Source: Beijerinckiaceae bacterium (GTDB taxonomy: Bacteria > Pseudomonadota > Alphaproteobacteria > Rhizobiales > Beijerinckiaceae). From it: a stretch of DNA of 14,655 nucleotides. This document shows, piece by piece, positions 7,055-14,655 of the stretch. The notes under the pieces are model-generated. The model made no database searches, was not told the origin of the DNA, and saw only the letters and a program-made list of their open reading frames with translations. Position 1 is the stretch's first letter; every line of letters starts with the position of its first letter. The stretch lies in NCBI GenBank assembly GCA_947455285.1, contig CANGOK010000046.1, forward strand, positions 1 to 14,655, written 5' to 3'. The translations under genes and the position numbers were made by a program.

Positions 7055-8107
7055 ATGCACTCAGTCATCGACAGCCCTGCGGATTGGCGCGGCGCGGATG
7101 TGGTGAAGCGCACCGACTGGATCCATGAATTCTCCCCCGAAGAAATAGCCGAAATCGACGCAGCGACGCGCCATGCGCTCGCCAGCGGCAAGACGATGGA
7201 AAGCCTGACGAAGGACGATTTCCCCCTGCCGCTCGTGTCGAAGCGCATCGACCATGCGCGCACATTCCTTGAAGAAGGGCTCGGGATCTACCAATTCCGC
7301 GGCATCAATGTGGATGGCTATGACAAGGCCACGCTGAGGCTCATGTATTGGGGCATCGGCAAGCACATGGGCACGGCTGTGTCGCAGAGCAAGGATGGCG
7401 ATCTGCTCGGCGACGTGCGCGATGTCGGCGTCGACGTGAACAGCCCGCAGGGACGTGGCTATAAGTCGAACCAGCGCCTGACCTTCCACACCGACACCTG
7501 CGATGTCGTGGGCCTCATGGTGCTGCGCGTCGCCAAGGCGGGCGGCCTCAGCCTGCTGGCGAGCTCGCATGCGATCCACAATCACCTCGCGCGCACACGC
7601 CCCGACCTGCTCGAAGCGCTCTACCAGCCCTTCACCTGGAGCTGGCAGACGCAGGAGCCTGTGGGCGGAACGCCCTATTACCAGCAGCCGCTCTTCTCCA
7701 TGAAGGATGGCAAGCTTTCGTGCCGCTATGTGCGCGTGCACATCACCTCTGGTCAGCGATTCCCTGAAGTGGCGCGCCTGACCCCCCTGCAGATCGAGGC
7801 GCTGGACGCTTTCGACAACCTGGCGTGGAGCGAGGATTTCCACTTCTCCTTCATGTTCAAGCCGGGCGACCTGCAATTCGTGAACAATCATGTCGCGCTT
7901 CATTCGCGCACCAGCTTCGAGGATTACGAAGAGACCGACCGCAAGCGCCACCTGCTGCGCATGTGGCTCTCGGTGCCCAACAGCCGTCCCCTGTCCGACG
8001 CACTCTCTACGATCTATCAGGACCGCAAGGGCGGCGAGGTGCGCGGCGGCTTCCCCTCGCGCACGGGCAAATATATCTACGAATCCACCGGCGCCCTTTC
8101 GGATTAA
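7055..8107 (+). CDS. TauD/TfdA-family Fe(II)/2-oxoglutarate-type dioxygenase
   Basis: The protein has 350 residues with no signal peptide. The jelly-roll iron site is visible as H145-T-D147 in RLTFHTDTCDVVGL, with a distal His at 283 in NNHVALHSRTSFED. An Arg in the following KRHLLRMWLS strand (about residue 302) is the candidate 2-oxoglutarate anchor. The family hydroxylates small molecules such as taurine, butyrobetaine and aryloxyacetates. This subgroup, with YKSNQRLTFHTDTCD, is common in soil bacteria but its substrate is not known to me. The family usually has 280-400 residues. A GGGAG box (7041-7045) lies nine bases before the start. Four bases separate its stop from the dehydrogenase, so the two are co-transcribed. 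One possibility is that it makes a 2-hydroxy product handled by its neighbour; this is untested. Confidence 0.85.
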   Translation: MHSVIDSPADWRGADVVKRTDWIHEFSPEEIAEIDAATRHALASGKTMESLTKDDFPLPLVSKRIDHARTFLEEGLGIYQFRGINVDGYDKATLRLMYWGIGKHMGTAVSQSKDGDLLGDVRDVGVDVNSPQGRGYKSNQRLTFHTDTCDVVGLMVLRVAKAGGLSLLASSHAIHNHLARTRPDLLEALYQPFTWSWQTQEPVGGTPYYQQPLFSMKDGKLSCRYVRVHITSGQRFPEVARLTPLQIEALDAFDNLAWSEDFHFSFMFKPGDLQFVNNHVALHSRTSFEDYEETDRKRHLLRMWLSVPNSRPLSDALSTIYQDRKGGEVRGGFPSRTGKYIYESTGALSD

Positions 8108-8111
8108 GGCC

Positions 8112-9053
8112 ATGCTGCGCATAGCCATACTCGACGATTACCAATCCATCGCCCGCAGCATGACCGACTGGTCGCGCATCGGGCCCGATGCGGAGATCGT
8201 CAGCTTCAATCGGCACCTCAGCGAGGCAGAGGCGGCTGTTGAGCTGAAGGATTTCGATGTGCTCTGCATCATGCGCGAGCGCATGGCTTTGCCGCGAAGC
8301 CTCATCGAAGCACTGCCGCGCCTGAAGCTGATCGCCGTCACCGGCTCGCATACGCAGGTCATCGACGTTGAAGCGGCGCGCGAGCGCTCCATTCCCGTGA
8401 CGCTGACCGCGCCGCGCGCTTCCTATTCGGCGGCGGAGCTGACATGGGCTCTTGTGCTGGCGCTGGCGCGCAAGATCACGGTCGAGGACCGCAACATGCG
8501 CGAAGGCCGCTGGCAAACGAGCGTCGGCTTCCGGCTCGAAGGTCGCACCCTCGGCCTCATCGGACTTGGCACACTGGGCGCGCGCGTCGCTCGCTTTGGC
8601 CAGGCCTTCGACATGCCTGTCATGGCATGGAGCGCCAATCTCGACCCGCAGCGGGCGCGCGATCTTGGCGTCGAGCCCGTGTCGAAAGAGGAATTGCTGC
8701 GCCGCTCCGATGTGATCAGCATCCATCTCAAGCTGGGCCCGCGCAGCCGTGGTCTCATCGGTGCGCAAGAACTCGCTTTAATGAAGCGCAGCGCCGTGCT
8801 GGTGAACACATCGCGTGGGCCGATCATCGATCAGGACGCGCTGGCTCAGGCGCTCGGCAATGGAGTGATCGCCGGCGCCGCGCTTGATGTATTCGAGCCC
8901 GAGCCGCTGCCCGTCGACCATCCCGCACGCAGCCTGCCCAACACGGTCCTGACGCCGCATATCGGATTCGTGACGGAGGAGTCCTATCGGGAATTCTTCG
9001 CGCGCGTCGTGGATTCCATCATTGAGTGGCGCCACAATAGCGCTCAGGCATAG
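8112..9053 (+). CDS. D-2-hydroxyacid dehydrogenase (NAD(P)-dependent)
   Basis: This 313-residue protein of the D-isomer-specific 2-hydroxyacid dehydrogenase family starts MLRIAILDDYQ. The cofactor motif G151-L-G153-T-L-G156 sits in RTLGLIGLGTLGARVA. The catalytic set is R235 (VNTSRGPIID), a Glu in DVFEPEPL (262-264) and H283 (LTPHIGF). It should interconvert a D-2-hydroxyacid and a 2-oxoacid in the cytoplasm. The N-terminus ILDDYQ and the HTQVIDVEAA segment resemble a subgroup often annotated as phosphoglycerate dehydrogenase-like, but the serine pathway is not implied. The start at 8112 is chosen because upstream sequence in this frame is antigenic to the dioxygenase gene in another frame and has no family match. 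A weak AAGG precedes it, so translation may depend on coupling to the dioxygenase gene four bases upstream. Confidence 0.92.
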   Translation: MLRIAILDDYQSIARSMTDWSRIGPDAEIVSFNRHLSEAEAAVELKDFDVLCIMRERMALPRSLIEALPRLKLIAVTGSHTQVIDVEAARERSIPVTLTAPRASYSAAELTWALVLALARKITVEDRNMREGRWQTSVGFRLEGRTLGLIGLGTLGARVARFGQAFDMPVMAWSANLDPQRARDLGVEPVSKEELLRRSDVISIHLKLGPRSRGLIGAQELALMKRSAVLVNTSRGPIIDQDALAQALGNGVIAGAALDVFEPEPLPVDHPARSLPNTVLTPHIGFVTEESYREFFARVVDSIIEWRHNSAQA

Positions 9054-9080
9054 TCAACGAAAACACGAGGAGGAAACGCC

Positions 9081-10094
9081 ATGAGAACGATCCACGCAGC
9101 CGCGCTCATGCTGGCGGGTCTGGTCATGTCCGCTCCCGCAAAAGCGCAGACCCCCGCGCAGGATTTTTATCGCGGCAAGACGATCACCTTCATCATCGGC
9201 TATGGGCCGGGTGGCGGCGTCGATTCCGCCTCGCGCCTCATCATCCGCCATCTCGCCCGCTTCATTCCCGGCAAGCCTGAATTCACGCCCCAGAATATGG
9301 AAGGCGCCGGCGGCGTCATCGCGGGCAATCATCTGGGCGCTCGCGCCTCAAGAGACGGCCTGACCATCGGCCTGCCCGGCCGCAGCTGGTTCGTTGAAGG
9401 GCTTGTGAAGAGCCCCGGCGTCACCTTTGACCCCACCAAGTTCAGCTATATCGGCAGCACCGGCGTCAACAATCAGATGCTGTACCTACGCGGCGACCTG
9501 AACATCAAGTCGCCTGAGGATCTGAAAAACTATCCGCAGAAGATTCCCGCCGCGGGCATCGGCGCAGGCACCCCCACGGTGACCATACCGAACATGCTTG
9601 CCGAATATGGCTACCCGCTGCGCACGGTGCTCGGCTACAATTCATCTGCGCGTTCGCTGTTGGCGCTGGAGCAGGGCGAAGTCGGCGCCTATTACACGCC
9701 AGAAGACAGCTTCACCAAGCGTCCCGACCTCATCGAGAAGAAGGTCGTCGTCCCGGTGCTGCAATCAAAGCGGATCGTGCCCGGCCTCGCGGTCGTCGCC
9801 GACATCGTGCCGAAGAAGGACCACGCCGTCCTTGGCCTCTTCAACGCCTATGACGACACCGGCCTGATGGTCGTCGGTCCGCCCGGCATTCCCACGGACC
9901 GGCTCGAAATCCTCCGCAAGGCCTTCATCGAGATGTGCAACGACGCCGACTTCCGCAAGGATGCGGCCACCGCTGGCGAACCCGTCGGCTCGCCCATTCC
10001 TGCGCCCGAGCTTGAAAAGATCATGGCCGGCCTCGCCGCCGCCGCCACGCCCGAGGTCGTAAAGGAATACCGTCGCCTCGGTCAGGCGAAATGA
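9081..10094 (+). CDS. TctC/Bug-family periplasmic substrate-binding protein
   Basis: The protein has 337 residues with a clear Sec signal peptide ending SAPAKA (cleavage about residue 22). The mature part begins with DFYRGKTITFIIGYGPGGGVD, which carries the family hallmark in which the first ligand loop follows a 'K-x-I-x-x-I/V' strand. GAGGVIAGNHLG and GPPGIPTDRLEILRKAF are also family features. TctC/Bug proteins bind carboxylates or other small organic molecules for tripartite tricarboxylate transporters or sensors. No membrane subunits (TctA/TctB) are in the window, so this is an orphan here. A strong GAGGAGGA box (9067-9074) sits six bases before the ATG, and the gap after the dehydrogenase is 27 bases. 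It probably captures the substrate or a relative of what this cassette degrades. Confidence 0.92.
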   Translation: MRTIHAAALMLAGLVMSAPAKAQTPAQDFYRGKTITFIIGYGPGGGVDSASRLIIRHLARFIPGKPEFTPQNMEGAGGVIAGNHLGARASRDGLTIGLPGRSWFVEGLVKSPGVTFDPTKFSYIGSTGVNNQMLYLRGDLNIKSPEDLKNYPQKIPAAGIGAGTPTVTIPNMLAEYGYPLRTVLGYNSSARSLLALEQGEVGAYYTPEDSFTKRPDLIEKKVVVPVLQSKRIVPGLAVVADIVPKKDHAVLGLFNAYDDTGLMVVGPPGIPTDRLEILRKAFIEMCNDADFRKDAATAGEPVGSPIPAPELEKIMAGLAAAATPEVVKEYRRLGQAK

Positions 10095-10096
10095 TG

Positions 10097-10121
10097 GCGG
10101 GGCGCTTTTGGAGCGCCCCGC
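10097..10121 (+). terminator. Hairpin after the binding-protein gene (weak terminator or mRNA stem)
   Basis: GCGGGGCGCT (10097-10106) and AGCGCCCCGC (10112-10121) form a perfect 10-bp stem with a 5-base loop, three bases after the stop of the TctC-type gene. No T-run follows it (CATTGACAT), so it may only reduce readthrough or protect the mRNA 3' end, giving more binding protein than amidohydrolase. Confidence 0.5.
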
Positions 10122-10162
10122 ATTGACATAAGAGTCAGGGCGATTCGCCCGAGGAGTTGCCC

Positions 10163-11194
10163 ATGCATATCATCGACTCTCACTTCCATTGGTGGCCCCG
10201 GTCGGTCTTCGAGACCCTCTGCAAGCGCACGCAGGTCCCCTACGCCAGGCCCAATGACAAGGGTTGCTACACCTGCGTGCTGCAAGATGGCGCCGATTAT
10301 ACGATGAACAGCTGGCCGGACTGGTTCGACATCGACGAGCAGTTCGAACATATGGACAAGCTCGGCCATCGCATCGACGCGGTCGGCTCCATCGGCCCCT
10401 TCTCCGTTTATTTCTCCTCCCTGCCGAAAGAAGAAGGCCGCGACCTCGCCATTCAGTGGAATGAGGAAATGGCCTGGGCGCAGCGGCGTTATCCCGGCCG
10501 TTTCTGGGGCAGCGCGGCGATCCCCTTTCAGGATGAAAAGATCGCCATGGATGTGCTGGAGGACGCCATCGGCCGCCTCGGCCTCATGGGCGTCAATCTT
10601 CCGGGCTCCATCGGCGCCGATCCGCGCATCGACACAGAACGCATGCAGCCTTTCTATGCACGCTGCGCCGAGCTTGGCCTGCCCGTCTTCATGCATCCGA
10701 CCGACGCCATCTTCAACCATATGCTCGACGGCTATAATGGCGCGCTTTTCCTTTCGCTCGGCCGCGTGGTCGAGGTGAGCGTGGCGGCCATGCGTCTCGT
10801 TCTTTCAGGCACGCTGGAGCGTCATCCCGATCTCAAGCTGATCATGTCCCACACAGGCGGCGCGCTGCCCTATCAGTCCGGCCGCATGGACAAGAACACG
10901 AAGAATGCGAAGCTGCCGCGTCCCGCAAGCGACTATCTCAAGATGATGTACACGGACACGGTGAGTCCGCATTCGGCGGGCATGAAATTCGCCATCGAAT
11001 ATTACGGCATCGACCGCGTGATGTATGGCACCGACTATCCCTGCTGGGATCCGGCGACCTGCCTCGCCCTCATTGAGGAGCTGAACCTGTCGGAGACCGA
11101 CAAGCAGAAGCTGTTCTACGACAATGCGCGGCGCATCCTGAACCTGCGCGATCCGCAGCCTGCCAAGGCGCCGGAGATGGCTTTCGGGAAGTAA
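10163..11194 (+). CDS. ACMSD-type metal-dependent amidohydrolase/decarboxylase
   Basis: This 343-residue TIM-barrel protein belongs to the amidohydrolase 2 (ACMSD) group. Metal-site residues are visible: H7-x-H9 in DSHFHWW, H178 in VFMHPTD, H230 in IMSHTGGALPY, and D291 in MYGTDYPCWDP. Members include aminocarboxymuconate semialdehyde decarboxylase and salicylate/resorcylate-type decarboxylases, and they usually remove CO2 from unsaturated or aromatic carboxylates. The substrate here cannot be named. GAGGAG (10151-10156) sits six bases before ATG 10163. A TTG at 10157 would abut that box and is rejected. The 68-base gap from the TctC-type gene contains a hairpin, so expression may be partly independent. 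The C-terminus after residue 330 is a short Pro/Ala tail. Confidence 0.9.
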   Translation: MHIIDSHFHWWPRSVFETLCKRTQVPYARPNDKGCYTCVLQDGADYTMNSWPDWFDIDEQFEHMDKLGHRIDAVGSIGPFSVYFSSLPKEEGRDLAIQWNEEMAWAQRRYPGRFWGSAAIPFQDEKIAMDVLEDAIGRLGLMGVNLPGSIGADPRIDTERMQPFYARCAELGLPVFMHPTDAIFNHMLDGYNGALFLSLGRVVEVSVAAMRLVLSGTLERHPDLKLIMSHTGGALPYQSGRMDKNTKNAKLPRPASDYLKMMYTDTVSPHSAGMKFAIEYYGIDRVMYGTDYPCWDPATCLALIEELNLSETDKQKLFYDNARRILNLRDPQPAKAPEMAFGK

Positions 11195-11200
11195 TGCGAA

Positions 11201-11223
11201 ATGGCCCGCGCGGGGCGGGCCAT
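11201..11223. terminator. Shared hairpin between converging genes
   Basis: ATGGCCCGC (11201-11209) and GCGGGCCAT (11215-11223) form a perfect 9-bp stem with a 5-base loop, midway in the 42-base gap between the amidohydrolase and the converging M24-like gene. A short CTTTT (11229-11233) follows on the + strand and a TT then mixed bases on the - strand. It is probably a bidirectional terminator of moderate strength. Confidence 0.6.
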
Positions 11224-11236
11224 CAAAGCTTTTGAA

Positions 11237-12277
11237 TCAAAGACCGATCATCCGGGCGCCGACCCACCGGCGCCCGTCGGTCACAAGCTCCACATCGAGC
11301 ACGAAGGGCGCTGAAGCCGTAAAGCCCTGCGCGCTCTCAGCCATATTGGCGACAGGAGCGAGCGGATAGGAACCGCGCGGCTGTTCGGCCACCCAGTTAT
11401 TGACTTCGCCCAGCGAACCAAACGTGCGCGCGACAGCCTGCGCCAGCGTCTCACCAGACTGCAAAGAGAAATCCATGAGCGCGGCGTGAGCGCGATCCAT
11501 GGACTGCTGCACGCCAGCGTCTTTCGCGAAGCTGCGCACATGACGCGTCCATGCGCCCTTGTAGGCGAGCGACACGCGGGCGGCGAAAGTCTCCCCCAGA
11601 GACCCCATGGAATCCGTGCGCACAAAGGCGCGGCTTGATCGAAGATCCCCGGCGACGAGGGTGAAACATTCCTCCGCGCCGCCAAGGCGGGCGACGGATT
11701 CAGCGGGGGCGATGAAATCGCGCGCATGGGCGCTCGAAACGTCGACAGCGCCGCAAGCCGCCTGCGCCAAAGCATCCGCCTTCGTCAGAAGCAAACGCTC
11801 CACCGCATCGGAGTCATTGCGCGCGCGAGCGAAGGCCTCGGTGACGTCAACCAGTTCGACGCCCGGCGCCGCCTGCAGGATCGCCTGCGCATGGCCTGCA
11901 GGAAAATCATCGAGTTCGAGAATGCCGATGCGCTTTGCGCCATCACGAGCGATATGTTCGCCGATGAAGGCGGAGGGGCGCGGCGTGGTCGTGACCTCGC
12001 CAGCGGGCATCACGGAGCTGATCCATTCAGCGACGCGCTTCGACAGGGCGGTGGCGAAAACCATTTCACCCTGCGCTGGCGCGTATAGCAGCCCTTCGTT
12101 CCAGTAGGGCGTGAAGCCCGTCAGCCACCAGACCGAACCGCCGCGCGCGATATTGGTGTAAGCGACGAAGACATCGACGCCCTCGCGCGCAAGCTCGGCG
12201 CGCAGGCGCGCGAGACGATCAGCAAGAGCGCTTGCAGGAACCTCTTGCGGATCCCAAGCCATCAAACCACGACGCAT
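11237..12277 (-). CDS. Creatinase-fold (M24) protein lacking all metal ligands, probable pseudoenzyme
   Basis: The protein has 346 residues. The creatinase N-domain covers about 18-145 (DRLARLRAELAREGVDVFVAY, WWLTGFTPYWNEG). The rest matches the pita-bread half only loosely. Where M24 peptidases have DxG...SDxTRT, this protein reads ARVSLAYKGAWTRHVRSF, with Arg at 234 and 245 in place of the two Asp ligands. No GHG-type His motif and no C-terminal EP or RxED Glu motifs are seen, and the C-terminus is short. It therefore cannot be a standard metallopeptidase; a structural or partner role, or metal-free catalysis, is possible. Start 12277 is chosen because GAGGA precedes it; an ATG at 12349 would overlap the neighbouring gene and has no support. 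It lies seven bases after the intact-looking M24-like gene. Confidence 0.78.
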   Translation of the reverse strand: MRRGLMAWDPQEVPASALADRLARLRAELAREGVDVFVAYTNIARGGSVWWLTGFTPYWNEGLLYAPAQGEMVFATALSKRVAEWISSVMPAGEVTTTPRPSAFIGEHIARDGAKRIGILELDDFPAGHAQAILQAAPGVELVDVTEAFARARNDSDAVERLLLTKADALAQAACGAVDVSSAHARDFIAPAESVARLGGAEECFTLVAGDLRSSRAFVRTDSMGSLGETFAARVSLAYKGAWTRHVRSFAKDAGVQQSMDRAHAALMDFSLQSGETLAQAVARTFGSLGEVNNWVAEQPRGSYPLAPVANMAESAQGFTASAPFVLDVELVTDGRRWVGARMIGL

Positions 12278-12284
12278 GGCATCC

Positions 12285-13391
12285 TCACTGCAAGGGAACG
12301 GAGAAGAGTTCGCGCGGCGTGCCGCAGAGCAATTCATGCCCGCTTTCACGCACGACGAGCGAATCGCCCAGCACCAGATAGCCCACCGCCGGGTGATAGG
12401 TGTTGGGGTGCACGATGAGCGTCATGCCCGTTTGAAGCGTGATGTTCACATCTTCAAGAATGGCGGGCTTCTGATCGGGGAATAGACCCATGCCATGGCC
12501 GCGCACGCGCGTATATTCCGACGTCACATATTCGCCGAGGCCGTATTTGCGGAAGACGTCGTTCTCGGCGCGCGCCACGTCAGCCGCCGTGACGCCAGCG
12601 CGCACAGTGGCGATGCCAGCTTCCATGGCTTCGAGATAAACGGCGAAAGCCTGACGCTGCGCTTCGCTGGGCTCGCCGACGACGAGCGTGCGGCAGATCT
12701 GCGCATAATAACCATCAAAGCAGGGCGTCAGCTCCGTGGTGACCATGTCGCCTTTCTTGAGGATCTTGCCGCCGGGAGGCGCCATGCCGCGCACTTCCTG
12801 ACCGCCGACGCCGACGATCATGAAATTCTCCGGCACGCCGTTGGCCCGGAAGAAGGACTCCATCTCGGCGACGAGTTCGTAATCCTTGCGGCCCGGACGC
12901 GCAGCCTGACGAAAGATGGCGTAGCCTTCGTCTGCGAGCGCAGCCGCCTTGCGGACCGCCGCTATCTCGACTTCCATCTTCGTCATCAGCAGGCGCTCGA
13001 CGATTTTCGCGCCATCGGTGACGCGCAGATCCTTGTCGCCATGCAAGAGCCCATAGGGCAGCAGATGGTAGGGCGCGGCCGCGATGTTGTGATTGCCTGC
13101 GCGCGATAACTGCCGCTTCGCTTCCTGCACGAGCGCGGGAGCGAAGATGGTTTCGCATGTGCTGTCGCTGCGCGCGCGCTCACACTCGGCGGGATCATCG
13201 AGGATGAGGGTAATCGAGCCATCGTCACGCACAAGCGCGATGCCCTGCCCCTCCTGAATGCCGAAATCCGTCGCATAGCGCAGATGATCGGCATGCCAGT
13301 TATTGCCGAAGAGCACGAGAACTTCGACGTTCTCGCTCTTCATGGCTTCCTTCAGGGCGCCTTGTCGCGCCGCCAGCGCTTCCTTGCTCAT
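12285..13391 (-). CDS. Creatinase/Xaa-Pro peptidase-fold (M24) protein with altered active site
   Basis: The protein has 368 residues: N-domain about 10-140, pita-bread domain about 145-360. The fold is clear from TELTPCFDGYYAQICRTLVVG, VRGHGMGLFPD and TGMTLIVHPNTY. At the five metal positions of M24 it has E220 for Asp, Q231 for Asp, H299 kept, H328 for Glu in the EP motif, and Gly342 for the last Glu. It is thus unlikely to bind the usual two metals. Creatinase, a relative, works without metal, so a hydrolase acting on a C-N bond remains possible, although the creatinase Glu near the C-terminus is also not seen. GAGG (revcomp of 13397-13400) lies five bases before the ATG. It follows hydantoinase B by 35 bases and precedes the second M24 gene by seven. 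Confidence 0.85.
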   Translation of the reverse strand: MSKEALAARQGALKEAMKSENVEVLVLFGNNWHADHLRYATDFGIQEGQGIALVRDDGSITLILDDPAECERARSDSTCETIFAPALVQEAKRQLSRAGNHNIAAAPYHLLPYGLLHGDKDLRVTDGAKIVERLLMTKMEVEIAAVRKAAALADEGYAIFRQAARPGRKDYELVAEMESFFRANGVPENFMIVGVGGQEVRGMAPPGGKILKKGDMVTTELTPCFDGYYAQICRTLVVGEPSEAQRQAFAVYLEAMEAGIATVRAGVTAADVARAENDVFRKYGLGEYVTSEYTRVRGHGMGLFPDQKPAILEDVNITLQTGMTLIVHPNTYHPAVGYLVLGDSLVVRESGHELLCGTPRELFSVPLQ

Positions 13392-13426
13392 TCAAGCCTC
13401 ATTGGTGCGAAGCGAGGTTACGTCGA

Positions 13427-14655
13427 TCAGGCGCCAGCGCGCCAGCCGTAAAATTCCGACGCATTGCTAGCGGAGACAAAGCCCTGCGCAACGTCGTTGG
13501 CGATTTCTACACGATCGCGCTTCTTGGGATCGCCATAACCGCCGCCGCCCGCCGTGAGGAAGGTGACGGAATCGCCCTTCATGAGCTGGATTTCCGTTCC
13601 CTTGTAGACCGTGCGGTCTGCGGCTCCATTCGAATGGATCACCGCGACATTGTGCGCGCCGACGCCGCCGCCCGACAGGCCCCACGGGGGAACCTGCGTA
13701 CGCTCGCAGTTGATCGTGACCTTGCAGGGGACGAGCGTGCGATAGGTGATGCGAACGCCAAGGCCGCCGCGATATTCGCCCGCGCCGCCAGAATCCTCGC
13801 GCAGGGCATGTTCTTCAACAAGCACCGGATAGCGAATCTCCTGCAGTTCGACAGGCGTGTTGCGCACGTCGCCCTGACAGACCGAGACGCTGGCGTCCTC
13901 GCCGTCTTCGGTCGGGCGCCCGCCCCAGCCGCCGCCGAAAATGTTGAGCAGCAGGAACCGGCTGCCATCTTCACGGAAGCCATAGAACGAACAGCCGCCC
14001 ATATCGCCCTTGTGGGCGGCGGGAATGACATGGGGAAGCGCAGGCGCGAGCGCCTTGAGGATCGTGTCGATGGTGGTCGGCAGCGCGATGCTCCACAGGC
14101 CGATGGCCGTGCCAGGCTTGGCGCTGACGATCGTGCCTTCGGGAATGATGACGTCGAGCGCACGGAAACAGCCGTCATGCACGTCAAGCTCAGGCGAGGT
14201 GATCGCCTTGAAGGCGACGCGCGCCGCCGCGATGCCGCCTGACTTGCCGGAGTTAAGCGGCGAATGGGTCTGTGGATTCATCTCGGAGAAGTCGACCGTC
14301 ATGGTCGAGCCCTTGATGGTGACGGTGGTCTTGATCTTGATGGGCTGATCGAGATTGCGGCCGTCATTGTCGAGCGCGCTTGCCGCAACATAAACGCCAT
14401 CGGGAATTTTCTCGATGACGCTGCGCACGGCCATGTCGGCCTGATCCCAGATGCGGTCGATGCAAGCTTCGACCACATCGCGGCTGTAACGCTGGACAAG
14501 CTCGCCATAACGACGCGCGCCAAGCTGGCAGGAAGCGATCTGCGCACGCATGTCGCCAAGGCAGGCCTGCGGGAAGCGCACGTTGTCGTGGATGATCTGC
14601 CACAAGGTCTCGTTGCGAACGCCCGCTTCGTAAATCTTCAGCGACCGCATCTGCA
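13427..14655 (-). CDS. Hydantoinase B/oxoprolinase family protein (partial, 5' end beyond window)
   Basis: The frame is open to the window edge, leaving 409 C-terminal codons; complete family members have roughly 500-600 residues, so the N-terminus is missing. Family features are visible: LGDMRAQIASCQLGARR, VDFSEMNPQTHSPLNSGKSGG, GGCSFYGFREDGSR, FGGGWGGRPTEDGEDAS, RGGLGVRITYR and AGGGGYGDP. HyuB-type proteins pair with an ATP-binding HyuA subunit to open hydantoins, 5-oxoproline or to carboxylate ketones such as acetone or acetophenone. A hyuA gene would be expected just beyond the right edge. It heads the minus-strand row feeding two creatinase-fold genes. Which of the family's reactions applies cannot be told here. 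Confidence 0.93.
   Translation of the reverse strand, partial: QMRSLKIYEAGVRNETLWQIIHDNVRFPQACLGDMRAQIASCQLGARRYGELVQRYSRDVVEACIDRIWDQADMAVRSVIEKIPDGVYVAASALDNDGRNLDQPIKIKTTVTIKGSTMTVDFSEMNPQTHSPLNSGKSGGIAAARVAFKAITSPELDVHDGCFRALDVIIPEGTIVSAKPGTAIGLWSIALPTTIDTILKALAPALPHVIPAAHKGDMGGCSFYGFREDGSRFLLLNIFGGGWGGRPTEDGEDASVSVCQGDVRNTPVELQEIRYPVLVEEHALREDSGGAGEYRGGLGVRITYRTLVPCKVTINCERTQVPPWGLSGGGVGAHNVAVIHSNGAADRTVYKGTEIQLMKGDSVTFLTAGGGGYGDPKKRDRVEIANDVAQGFVSASNASEFYGWRAGA

Noticed and set aside
7061..8128. A 355-codon open frame on the - strand opposite the dioxygenase gene
   Set aside because: The + strand protein has clear iron-binding motifs and a ribosome-binding site; the antisense frame has neither family motifs nor a credible start.
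10123..10128. TTGACA as a -35 box before the amidohydrolase gene
   Set aside because: No -10-like hexamer occurs 16-18 bases downstream; that position reads TCGCCC next to the ribosome-binding site.
10157..10162. TTG start for the amidohydrolase two codons before the ATG
   Set aside because: The GAGGAG box directly abuts the TTG but is correctly spaced for the ATG at 10163.

Overview
The window looks like a piece of an alphaproteobacterial chromosome, probably Hyphomicrobiales (Rhizobiales). The reasons are its high G+C with strong GC3 bias, the dnaX-ybaB-recR block, a PHA-system protein directly after recR, and a catabolic region of a type common in soil Alpha- and Betaproteobacteria (TctC-type binding protein, hydantoinase B, creatinase-fold proteins). 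Order and genus cannot be fixed from the sequence alone. I see no RNA genes, insertion sequences, CRISPR arrays or attachment sites.

Region 1 (1-1571, + strand) is core housekeeping: the 3' end of dnaX, the YbaB/EbfC nucleoid protein, recR (its start overlaps the ybaB stop by one base) and a small PHA-system protein.

Region 2 (1558-4335, - strand) is a tight four-gene row read in the order queC, FAD-dependent oxidoreductase, DCC-family (DUF393) thiol-disulfide protein, short-chain dehydrogenase. The last three overlap one another and are probably translationally coupled. The SDR end runs 14 bases into the end of the PHA-system gene.

Region 3 (4572-6944, + strand) is a two-gene unit: a ThDP-dependent enzyme of the acetolactate synthase type with a twin-arginine signal, followed by a small secreted mono-haem cytochrome c and a clear intrinsic terminator. 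This implies a periplasmic 2-oxoacid-type enzyme with its own electron acceptor, the most unusual item in the window.

Region 4 (7055-11223, + strand) is a catabolic cassette: TauD/TfdA-type Fe(II) dioxygenase-like protein, D-2-hydroxyacid dehydrogenase, orphan TctC/Bug-type periplasmic binding protein, a hairpin, then an ACMSD-type amidohydrolase/decarboxylase. It ends at a hairpin shared with the converging genes.

Region 5 (11237-14655, - strand) is a converging operon: hydantoinase B (5' end outside the window) followed by two different creatinase-fold (M24) proteins. Both M24 proteins have lost most or all of the canonical metal ligands. Hydantoinase plus creatinase-like proteins recall creatinine/hydantoin catabolism, but the altered active sites suggest another substrate.

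Regions 3-5 together read as an uptake-and-breakdown locus for a small organic acid or amide whose identity the sequence does not reveal.
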